Shown: positions 1 through 5,637 of the stretch, in pieces
Numbering within the stretch: the first letter of the stretch is position 1
Layout of the letters: each line of letters starts with the position of its first letter
Source: Desulfobacterales bacterium
GTDB taxonomy: Bacteria > Desulfobacterota > DSM-4660 > Desulfatiglandales > Desulfatiglandaceae
Length of the DNA stretch: 8,705 nucleotides
Assembly (NCBI GenBank): GCA_022013615.1
Contig: JAKLQB010000598.1
Location: 1-8,705, forward strand
Direction: 5' to 3'
Made by a program: the position numbers and the translations under genes
The notes under the pieces: generated by a model
What the model was told of the DNA's origin: nothing
The model's input: only the letters and a program-made list of their open reading frames with translations
The model's database searches: none

Positions 1-107
1 GAACGGAAAAAAATACAAACTCATTAAGGACAAAGACGATAACGGACGGTTTGAGATAACACAGTGGTTCAGTAGACCCCCATGGTCCATGGTGATAGAG
101 CTGGATG
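1..107 (+). repeat. Near-identical long repeat, copy A
   Basis: These bases match 1162-1268 with only four differences by eye (at 49, 82, 88 and 97). All four fall at third codon positions: three are silent and the last changes Ile to Met. The match stops abruptly at base 108. The upstream limit cannot be seen because the window begins inside the repeat. Confidence 0.92.
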
Positions 108-1687
108 CTGATGGGATAATGGACAGGTTCCAGTACTACAAGAAAGAGGAGATCATCAGGGTTGAAAGAGACACCAATCATGACCAAAAGATTGATACCT
201 GGGACTATTTTGAACAAGGGAAAAGAATTCGACATGAAAGGGCATCAATCGATACCGGTAAGATTGATCAGATTATATACTTTGATGAGCAAGAGAGGCC
301 TTTGAAGATCCAAAAAGACACTATGGGAGACGGCTTATTTGAGAGCATTTACAGTTTTAGGGAAGGCAAGCTTTTCAGTTCCACAAAGGATACAGATGGA
401 GATGGCAAGGTGAATATCTGGCAAACCTATAAAGATGCTAAACCCCTTGAAAGGCGTGTGGATGTAGATGGTGATGGAAAGATAGAAAGGATCACCTTTT
501 ATGGAAAAGACTGCCTTCCCGAAGAGAGCCATCATGATTTAGACAGAGACGGAAAGAGCGAAGTTTTTCGTATTTATCGCCAGGGAGCGCTTTTCGAGGA
601 GAAAAAAGATCTGGATCACGATGGGAGGTTTGAAATCATCACGCTGTTCAAGGATGAACAGCCCCTTGAACAGAAAAAAGATACAAATGGGAATGGCCAC
701 TTCGACATCATGACCCGTTTTAGGGATGGAAAGCCATCCTATCGGGAAAAAGATACCAATTCCGACGGCAAGAAGGATCTTTTCACCTACTTTGATGCCG
801 AAGGCATTGCTGAAAAGATCGAGGAAGACACAAGACACACGGGTCGGATTGACAGGATCAGGACATACCTCAAAGGTGAACCTGTCATAGTCACATATGA
901 TGCCGATGGTGACGGATTCATGGAAACAGTTACCTTTCTTGAAAAGGGGAAACCCAGTTTGCTGACCCAGGACAGAAATAGAGATGGGAAGGCGGATCTC
1001 AAGATCTTTTTTGACCCTAAAGGAAAGAAGAAAAAGGTAGAAAGCGATACCGACTTAAATGGAAAAGCAGATACATGGGAATATTACAAGAATGGACAAT
1101 TGGTGCGATTGGAGCGGGATGAAAATGGAAATGGAAGGATCTGCTTAAAGGTCTTCTATAAGAACGGAAAAAAATACAAACTCATTAAGGACAAAGACGA
1201 TAACGGACGATTTGAGATAACACAGTGGTTCAGTAGACCCCCGTGGTCAATGGTGATGGAGCTGGATGGGGACGGAAACGGGAAGCCAGAGAGTCGGTAT
1301 TGTTATAAAGAGAACATCTTAAGGCTTAAGGAGATTGATGAAGACAATGATGGGAACCTGGATCTAAGGGAACATTACAATGCTGAAGGTACACTCGTCA
1401 AAAGCGAAGAAGACAACGGTTGTACCGGTCACCTGAACATCACCTGGTTTTACAACGATGCCGAAGAGGCGATTCGGGCGGAGAAAGATAATAACGGGGA
1501 TGGCCGGGTGGATACCTGGTATTACTATCATAAAGGGAGGCTGACAAAGGTAGAAGAAGATACCAACATGGACGGAAAGCCAGACCTGTGGGAGGAATAC
1601 GATGAATCAGAGACCCTTATCAGAAGATCAAAGGACCTTAATTTTGATGGAAAGGTCGATCTGTTTGAATCAGGGCCAGGAGGATAA
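1..1687 (+). CDS. Partial DxDxDG-repeat protein (5' end missing), putative calcium-binding repeat protein
   Basis: The reading frame is open from the left edge (first full codon at base 2) and ends with tandem TAA stops, giving 561 residues without the true start. Almost the whole protein is a tandem repeat: 23 units of about 24 residues. The unit pattern is D-x-[DN]-x-[DN]-G-[KR]-x-[DE], then an aromatic strand such as TWEYY or TWYYY, then NGxL/xGKP and a charged stretch. The loop resembles the DxDxDGxxD calcium loops of FG-GAP/integrin-type hairpins more than an EF-hand, because position 12 is aromatic and not acidic. The YYxNGxL part recalls MORN_2-type repeats. Calcium binding and a stacked beta-hairpin fold are inferences. 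No signal peptide can be judged because the N-terminus is absent, so the location (periplasm or cell surface) is a guess. It lies 5 bases upstream of exbB and is probably co-transcribed with the TonB energiser genes. The exact function is unknown. Confidence 0.88.
   Translation, partial: NGKKYKLIKDKDDNGRFEITQWFSRPPWSMVIELDADGIMDRFQYYKKEEIIRVERDTNHDQKIDTWDYFEQGKRIRHERASIDTGKIDQIIYFDEQERPLKIQKDTMGDGLFESIYSFREGKLFSSTKDTDGDGKVNIWQTYKDAKPLERRVDVDGDGKIERITFYGKDCLPEESHHDLDRDGKSEVFRIYRQGALFEEKKDLDHDGRFEIITLFKDEQPLEQKKDTNGNGHFDIMTRFRDGKPSYREKDTNSDGKKDLFTYFDAEGIAEKIEEDTRHTGRIDRIRTYLKGEPVIVTYDADGDGFMETVTFLEKGKPSLLTQDRNRDGKADLKIFFDPKGKKKKVESDTDLNGKADTWEYYKNGQLVRLERDENGNGRICLKVFYKNGKKYKLIKDKDDNGRFEITQWFSRPPWSMVMELDGDGNGKPESRYCYKENILRLKEIDEDNDGNLDLREHYNAEGTLVKSEEDNGCTGHLNITWFYNDAEEAIRAEKDNNGDGRVDTWYYYHKGRLTKVEEDTNMDGKPDLWEEYDESETLIRRSKDLNFDGKVDLFESGPGG
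26..1672 (+). repeat. Tandem array of 23 units of about 72 bp encoding DxDxDG loops
   Basis: Loops follow each other every 23-26 residues from KDKDDNGRF (base 26) to KDLNFDGKVD near the stop. Most units keep Asp/Asn at loop positions 1, 3 and 5 and Gly at 6. Three units have a Thr-Gly in place of Asp-Gly: RASIDTGKID, EDTRHTGRID and EDNGCTGHLN. Counting from the Met at base 89, their glycines fall at residues 57, 252 and 447, exactly 195 residues apart each time. Units carrying RFEI recur at about the same distance (residues -13, 180 and 374). This points to an older eight-unit block that was duplicated and then diverged. Confidence 0.85.
1162..1268 (+). repeat. Near-identical long repeat, copy B
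   Basis: This is the second copy of the segment at 1-107, offset by 1161 bases (387 codons, 16 units). It encodes NGKKYKLI, the KDKDDNGRFEITQWF unit and the unusual SRPPWSMV insert. Just upstream of 1162 the sequence encodes LKVFYK. Whether copy A shares that cannot be known. Confidence 0.92.
1678..1683 (+). promoter_or_regulatory. Ribosome binding site AGGAGG that fixes a TTG start for exbB
   Basis: AGGAGG ends 9 bases before the TTG at 1693. It overlaps the last codons of the repeat gene, so the two genes are likely translationally coupled. No ATG or GTG start at this spacing is available in the frame, so TTG is the best start. Confidence 0.75.
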
Positions 1688-1692
1688 TAAAT

Positions 1693-2301
1693 TTGATTGA
1701 ATTTCTTGCAAAAGGGGGAGTTCTTGTAGTGCCTATACTTTTTTGTTCTGTGCTGGCCCTTGCTATCTTCCTGGAAAGATTAATCCGTTTTGCCAAGATA
1801 CGCATTCGGGGTTTTAAATTGGTAGAAAAAGTAGCTCAGCATCTCAGAGATAATGAGCATACCAAAGCCCTTGACCTGGCAAGAGGAAGTAGGTCTCCTA
1901 TGGGACATATTTTGGCACATGCCATAGAGGTCATGGACCAGGATCGGGAGACCTTGGAAACTGTCATTGTCCACTCTACAGAGGAGGAGGTAAGGGAACT
2001 TTCTCGCTATCTTCAGGCACTTGCTACCATAGGAAGCATAGCGCCTTTACTTGGGTTACTGGGAACAGTTATCGGAATGATCAGGGCCTTCATGGTCATT
2101 CAACAGATGGGTGGCAAGGTCAATGCTGCTGTGTTGGCCGGAGGTATTTGGGAGGCCATGTTGACCACAGCATTAGGTCTGGCCGTGGCCCTCCCTACAA
2201 TGGTAGCCCACAGCTATCTCGTTGCCAGGGTAGATAAGTATGAGGCCAAACTCAAAGACGGGGCTGTAACATTTATCAAGGCAATGGGTAAGCGATCTTA
2301 A
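1693..2301 (+). CDS. exbB: ExbB/TolQ/MotA-family proton-channel protein
   Basis: This is the inner-membrane component of a TonB energiser. With ExbD it uses the proton motive force to drive TonB. The protein has 202 residues and starts at TTG behind AGGAGG. Three membrane segments are visible: about 9-27, 108-130 and 155-178. The family core is clear: ATIGSIAPLLGLLGTVIGMI at 111-130, and GGIWEAMLTTALGLAVALPT at 150-169. Glu154 matches by position the conserved TM3 glutamate of E. coli ExbB (GIAEAL). A cytoplasmic loop of about 80 residues lies between segments 1 and 2, as in the short ExbB forms. TolQ is a close relative, but the tonB-like gene downstream and the absence of tolA/tolB/pal in the window favour ExbB. 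exbD follows after 10 bases. Confidence 0.93.
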   Translation: MIEFLAKGGVLVVPILFCSVLALAIFLERLIRFAKIRIRGFKLVEKVAQHLRDNEHTKALDLARGSRSPMGHILAHAIEVMDQDRETLETVIVHSTEEEVRELSRYLQALATIGSIAPLLGLLGTVIGMIRAFMVIQQMGGKVNAAVLAGGIWEAMLTTALGLAVALPTMVAHSYLVARVDKYEAKLKDGAVTFIKAMGKRS

Positions 2302-2311
2302 AGGGGGTTTA

Positions 2312-2719
2312 ATGCTGGTACATTATAAACCAAAACAACGTCTTAAGGTGGAGATACCCTTAACCCCTCTGATTGATATTGTCTTTCTTCTCCTCATCTA
2401 TTTTCTCTTGACTACCAATTTTTTGGTAGACGAAGGGATCAAGATTAAACTCCCCCAGGCAAAGGCATCAGCACCCCAGACTGAGAAGGAGATTACCGTT
2501 TATGTGGACAGATACGGCAAAGCCTTTCTGGGGAATCAGGAAATTTCTATTGATCAACTCTTTGATCAATTAAAGGAGATGATAGGAGATCAAAAGGATA
2601 CGCTGGTGGTAATCAGGGCCGATAGAAGAGTGATCCTAAATAAGGCCGTAAAGGTGATGGATGTGGCCAAGGCAGCCGGGGCCGGAAGACTTTGTCTGGC
2701 TACAGAGAAGGAGTTCTGA
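2312..2719 (+). CDS. exbD: ExbD/TolR-family biopolymer transport protein
   Basis: Partner of ExbB in the proton-driven energiser. It is 135 residues long, normal for the family, with one N-terminal membrane segment (about 20-40) and a periplasmic domain. The signature PLTPLIDIVFLLLIYFLLTT is present, and Asp22 is the membrane aspartate needed for proton movement in this family. The periplasmic part (ITVYVDRYGKAFLGNQEIS, then TLVVIRADRRVILNKAVKVM) follows the usual ExbD/TolR pattern. ATG at 2312 has a G-rich site (AAGGGGG, 2301-2307) just upstream. The C-terminus (CLATEKEF) is slightly unusual: many relatives end in an hydrophobic tail after IATE. Confidence 0.93.
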   Translation: MLVHYKPKQRLKVEIPLTPLIDIVFLLLIYFLLTTNFLVDEGIKIKLPQAKASAPQTEKEITVYVDRYGKAFLGNQEISIDQLFDQLKEMIGDQKDTLVVIRADRRVILNKAVKVMDVAKAAGAGRLCLATEKEF

Positions 2720-2733
2720 GAGTGGAGGCAGTG

Positions 2734-3426
2734 ATGCCATCCTGGGAGAGGAGACCCAACTGGCTTTTAAGAAGCCTTATTATGGTATCTCTTGCCATTC
2801 ATATGGTTATATTTATGCATATTACAGGCCTTTATCGTTCGAGCTTGTTGACTTATATCGAATTGACCCTAAGGGATACATCAAAAACGCCCTCAAGGAG
2901 CATTCCCAGGCCGCGTCATAGACCTAAGCCACCTGATAGGATCCGGGATGTAAAAAGCTTGAATGTGACTCCGAGGATGATACCTCAGTTAAAACCGATA
3001 AGAATAGAGCCTGCTGAAAGAGATCTGCCAGATAGCCTCGTTGAGAGAACAAGCATGCTGGATATCCCGAATGTTCCTATGCTGGATATCTCTGAGTGGG
3101 GTCCTGATGAGCCTGATGTGGTTTCTGACAATTATGCTACGAGCAACAGCTATCTGGAAATGGTGAAACTCAAAATAGAAAAACACAAGAAATATCCTGA
3201 TAAAGCCAGGATCAGGCAAATAGAGGGATCTGTAACAATACGCTTTCTTATAACATCTGAAGGAGATGTCAGTGCGGCCGAGGTCGTAAAGACCTCAAGA
3301 TACAGGGTCCTGGATACAGCGGCACTTAAAGCTGTTAAGGATGCTACTCCATTTCCAAAACCGCCCAAGCGCTTTTTCAAAGGAGAAGTCCCCCTTGAGA
3401 TTACTATCGTGTTTGAGCTAACTTGA
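2734..3426 (+). CDS. tonB: TonB-family energy transducer
   Basis: Links the inner-membrane ExbBD motor to outer-membrane receptors. From the ATG at 2734 it has 230 residues. It contains a short cytoplasmic start rich in Arg/Trp, one membrane segment (about 11-31), a short Pro/basic region (RPRHRPKPPDR), an acidic linker and a C-terminal TonB domain (about 138-230). The membrane segment carries Ser19 and His23 spaced as SxxxH, the motif known to be essential in E. coli TonB. The C-terminal domain shows the family pattern: Tyr-Pro at 154-155, EGSVTIRFLITSEGDV, LDTAALKAV and PFPKPP at 206-211. Start choice: GGAGG at 2724-2728 lies 5 bases before the ATG. GTG at 2722, with AAGGAG at 2708-2713, is a real alternative (4 more residues). 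A TTG at 2692 inside exbD is less likely. It is the last gene of the energiser operon. Confidence 0.9.
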   Translation: MPSWERRPNWLLRSLIMVSLAIHMVIFMHITGLYRSSLLTYIELTLRDTSKTPSRSIPRPRHRPKPPDRIRDVKSLNVTPRMIPQLKPIRIEPAERDLPDSLVERTSMLDIPNVPMLDISEWGPDEPDVVSDNYATSNSYLEMVKLKIEKHKKYPDKARIRQIEGSVTIRFLITSEGDVSAAEVVKTSRYRVLDTAALKAVKDATPFPKPPKRFFKGEVPLEITIVFELT

Positions 3427-3431
3427 AAAGT

Positions 3432-3443
3432 GAAAGGAGGTGA
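3432..3443 (+). promoter_or_regulatory. Orphan perfect Shine-Dalgarno-like sequence
   Basis: GAAAGGAGGTGA is fully complementary to the usual 3' end of 16S rRNA. No usable ATG, GTG or TTG with an open frame follows at a normal distance: the overlapping GTG at 3440 meets TAA after five codons. It starts 5 bases after the tonB stop. Confidence 0.5.
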
Positions 3444-3485
3444 GGGGTAGGGAATAAATAGAGGAGAACAAAGCAAAAAGAGCAA

Positions 3486-3526
3486 GGGAAGGTAGCTACC
3501 ACGGGTAATGGACAGTCTACCTTCCC
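3486..3526 (+). other. Long hairpin in the tonB-receptor intergenic region
   Basis: GGGAAGGTAG (3486-3495) and CTACCTTCCC (3517-3526) are perfect inverted repeats, giving a 10-bp stem around a 21-base loop. Inside the loop TACC (3497-3500) can pair with GGTA (3504-3507), so the element may fold as nested hairpins. GGTAGCTACC is also a palindrome, which allows competing pairings. No T run follows directly, so it is not a terminator by itself. It could be a structured leader, an mRNA-end protector, or the left part of a two-hairpin attenuator with the next element. Confidence 0.6.
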
Positions 3527-3527
3527 C

Positions 3528-3567
3528 GGAGCACGGCAGAAGATTGTGCCGAGCCCATATTTTTTTT
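3528..3567 (+). terminator. Terminator-like hairpin with T8 tract
   Basis: CGGCA (3534-3538) pairs with TGCCG (3547-3551) around an 8-base loop. GC and GG pairs extend the stem on the outside, interrupted by an A-A mismatch and a bulged A. Eight T follow at 3560-3567, five bases after the stem. It most likely ends the exbB-exbD-tonB transcript. It could also be an attenuator for the receptor gene if a promoter lies upstream. The imperfect stem and the gap before the T run lower the confidence. Confidence 0.5.
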
Positions 3568-3598
3568 ACCAGAGTACGAGCTCGGTGTCAAAGGAATA

Positions 3599-3620
3599 CG
3601 GGGTCTGAACCCTGACCCCG
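3599..3620 (+). promoter_or_regulatory. Perfect 7-bp dyad upstream of the receptor gene (operator or hairpin candidate)
   Basis: CGGGGTC (3599-3605) and GACCCCG (3614-3620) flank an 8-base spacer, 29 bases before the receptor ATG. A competing smaller hairpin is possible (GGGT 3601-3604 with ACCC 3609-3612). A TATAAC at 3622-3627 looks like a -10 box, with the dyad over the place where a -35 box would sit, but no good -35 is visible. The sequence also resembles the short GGGGTC/GACCCC palindromes seen as REP-like elements in some genomes. Confidence 0.4.
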
Positions 3621-3648
3621 ATATAACACTCTATTTTGGAGGTATAAG

Positions 3649-5577
3649 ATGTTAAGAAAATATTTTGTTATTATTATTTTAGTCTCTTTTATTCTCCTTA
3701 TCGGAGGCATGGCCTCCGAAGGAATAGCAGAAGACACCACAGACCGGGCCTTTGATTTAGGACAGGTGGTTGTAACCGCAACTAAATCTGAAAAAAAAGT
3801 TGAGGATGTCACATCCTCGGTGAGTGTGATCGATGAGGAAGAGATTGAGGCCTCAAATGCTAATTATGTAATGGACGTTATCAGTAACCTGCCAGGGGTT
3901 TATGTTCGAAAGGATGGAATATTCGGTCGCCAAGAGATCGAGATAAGGGGTTTAGGCTCTAACTGTAGAAGGATCCAGACCCTTATCGATGGCCGGCCAG
4001 AAAAGATGGCACTATTTGGATGTACTGTTACTCAGACCCTACCCCTATCTAATATTGAACGTATAGAGGTTGTTCGGGGTCCTGAATCGGTCCTTTATGG
4101 TAGTGATGCCATGGGAGGCGTTATCAATATTATAACCAAGAAAAGAAAAAAAGAAGGCTTTGAGTCAAGCGCGCTTGCATCTTACGGATCTCATAACACA
4201 TTTCACTCTCTCTTAAGGCATGGCGGAAAGAAAGGACCATTTGACTACTACCTTACTTACGATCACAAATTGTCAGACGGTCATAGGGATAATTCGGAAT
4301 ATAAGGGGTATGACCTCACTGCACGCCTCGGGTATCAGTTTACCGATGCTCTAAGGATTGAAGTCTCTGGGAAACATTTTGATGATGAGGCAGAAGACCC
4401 CGGTCCGGAATCGAACCCCTATACACAAGATGATAAGAAGGAATATGAGAGGGATTCATGGGATGTAGATCTAATAGGGGAATGGGACCGCACCAGGTTC
4501 TCGATAACCTTTTATCAAAACATGGGTGAGCACCAGTTCACTATGCCGTCTGAGCCAGACTGGTGGCATTCAAAGGATAGAACGACAGGGCTTTTATCCA
4601 AGTTATCCCTGGATCTCTTTGACAAGGGTGACATCAAGGACACCTTAACCATTGGTTATGAATATCAGAAGCAATGGGCTACTACCCTTGACCCATATGA
4701 TTCTTATGTCAAAAAAAACTATCCTCCCCCTCTGGTTGCGTGTTTTCAACTCGGGGAATACAGTCGGTATAATAATGACGTCTTCCTGTTTAATGAATTT
4801 AATTGGGCCAAGCTGGTTGCCACCTTAGGTATTCGATTCCATCATGACAAGATCAACGACTGGGAAACGATCCCTCAGGTGGGCCTGCTTTATCATATCT
4901 TAGATTCCACTACTATTCGGGCCAAGGCAAGCAAAGGGTTTCGCCAGCCGAGATTTAGTGAGATGTATCTATTTCCGGCCCACAACGAGGAACTCGAGCC
5001 TGAAAGGGTATGGAGTTACGAGATGGGATTAACCCATACCTTTCCCAAATGGGTGAGCGTTTCCATTACCCCCTTCTATATGGACATCGAAAACTTCATA
5101 CAAAGTGTGCCCAATCCAAATTTTCCACCCCCTCCAAGATTCATAAATCAGAATTCAGGCGAGTTTTACATCAAGGGCATTGAGGCAGGAATAGATATCA
5201 GACCTGTGGAAAATCTCGTCCTCACCCTCTATAATACCTATATGGACATAGAAGATCCGCCTGATACAAATCATGCGAACTTACAGGGTAAGCCTCGAAA
5301 TGTTTTTGACGCAATGATCAAATATACCTGGAACAATCTTTCCCTTTCATGGGTTGGCCAGTATGTCTCTGGCCTTTATGATGAAAATCTTGCTACCGGT
5401 AATATAGAGAAGGTTGACAGTTTCTTTGTTGCAGGCATGAAGGGCTCATACTGGATCAATAAATATGTACAGGTTTTTGCGGGTATTGATAATATGTTTG
5501 ACAAAGATTATGAAATGATACCCGAATATCCTATGCCAGGAATAACTGTTTACGCTGGGTTACGGGGTGAATTTTAG
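3649..5577 (+). CDS. TonB-dependent outer-membrane receptor, likely for a metal or metal chelate
   Basis: Outer-membrane gated barrel that imports a scarce ligand using TonB energy. It has 642 residues, close to BtuB/CirA-size receptors. ATG at 3649 has GGAGG at 3638-3642. A signal peptide covers about 1-27 (hydrophobic 6-20, likely cut after GIA). A TonB box-like stretch DLGQVVVTATKS follows at 36-47. The plug domain runs to about 165, with LPGVYVRKDG, IRGLGS, LIDGRP, IERIEVVRGPESVLYGSDAM and GGVINIITKK. The rest is the 22-strand-type barrel, with GFRQPRFSEMYLFPAHNEEL and LEPERVWSYEMGL, ending in a C-terminal Phe as expected for barrel insertion. Two plug cysteines (106 and 125) and one barrel cysteine (365) are notable. 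The ligand cannot be named. The ABC genes immediately downstream suggest a metal or chelate. A BtuB role is possible from general resemblance, but no B12 genes are in view. Confidence 0.92.
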   Translation: MLRKYFVIIILVSFILLIGGMASEGIAEDTTDRAFDLGQVVVTATKSEKKVEDVTSSVSVIDEEEIEASNANYVMDVISNLPGVYVRKDGIFGRQEIEIRGLGSNCRRIQTLIDGRPEKMALFGCTVTQTLPLSNIERIEVVRGPESVLYGSDAMGGVINIITKKRKKEGFESSALASYGSHNTFHSLLRHGGKKGPFDYYLTYDHKLSDGHRDNSEYKGYDLTARLGYQFTDALRIEVSGKHFDDEAEDPGPESNPYTQDDKKEYERDSWDVDLIGEWDRTRFSITFYQNMGEHQFTMPSEPDWWHSKDRTTGLLSKLSLDLFDKGDIKDTLTIGYEYQKQWATTLDPYDSYVKKNYPPPLVACFQLGEYSRYNNDVFLFNEFNWAKLVATLGIRFHHDKINDWETIPQVGLLYHILDSTTIRAKASKGFRQPRFSEMYLFPAHNEELEPERVWSYEMGLTHTFPKWVSVSITPFYMDIENFIQSVPNPNFPPPPRFINQNSGEFYIKGIEAGIDIRPVENLVLTLYNTYMDIEDPPDTNHANLQGKPRNVFDAMIKYTWNNLSLSWVGQYVSGLYDENLATGNIEKVDSFFVAGMKGSYWINKYVQVFAGIDNMFDKDYEMIPEYPMPGITVYAGLRGEF

Positions 5578-5594
5578 TGGGGTATCCTTGGCGA

Positions 5595-5622
5595 CTCTTT
5601 TAAAGAATATACTGCTCTTTTA
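5595..5622 (+). promoter_or_regulatory. Short direct repeat CTCTTTTA with 20-base period upstream of the binding-protein gene
   Basis: CTCTTTTA occurs at 5595-5602 and 5615-5622. The second lies just before the weak ribosome site AAAGG (5626-5630). A 20-base period is about two DNA turns, which would suit a tandem operator, but the motif is low in complexity and may be chance. Confidence 0.2.
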
Positions 5623-5637
5623 TTTAAAGGCGTAAAA

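Noticed and set aside
335..1002. Antisense open frames within the repeat gene
   Set aside because: They mirror the biased codons of the repeat array; the + strand frame has an obvious repeated protein pattern and the antisense ones have none.
26..1672. True EF-hands or dockerin modules in the repeat protein
   Set aside because: Position 12 of the loop is aromatic rather than Glu/Asp and no flanking helices are apparent; a beta-hairpin DxDxDGxxD loop fits better.
2661..2921. 86-codon frame overlapping the exbD end and the tonB start
   Set aside because: It lies in another frame over two well-supported genes, and its protein shows no family features.
3508..3615. Small open frame of 35 codons on the + strand in the intergenic region
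   Set aside because: No ribosome site, it runs through the terminator-like hairpin and the T tract, and the peptide has no recognisable pattern.
3427..3648. Cobalamin riboswitch upstream of a BtuB-like receptor
   Set aside because: Pieces such as AAGGGAA and a GAGCCC are present, but the conserved order and the B12 box (GCC..GAAGACCTGCC type) are not. A covariance-model search would be decisive.
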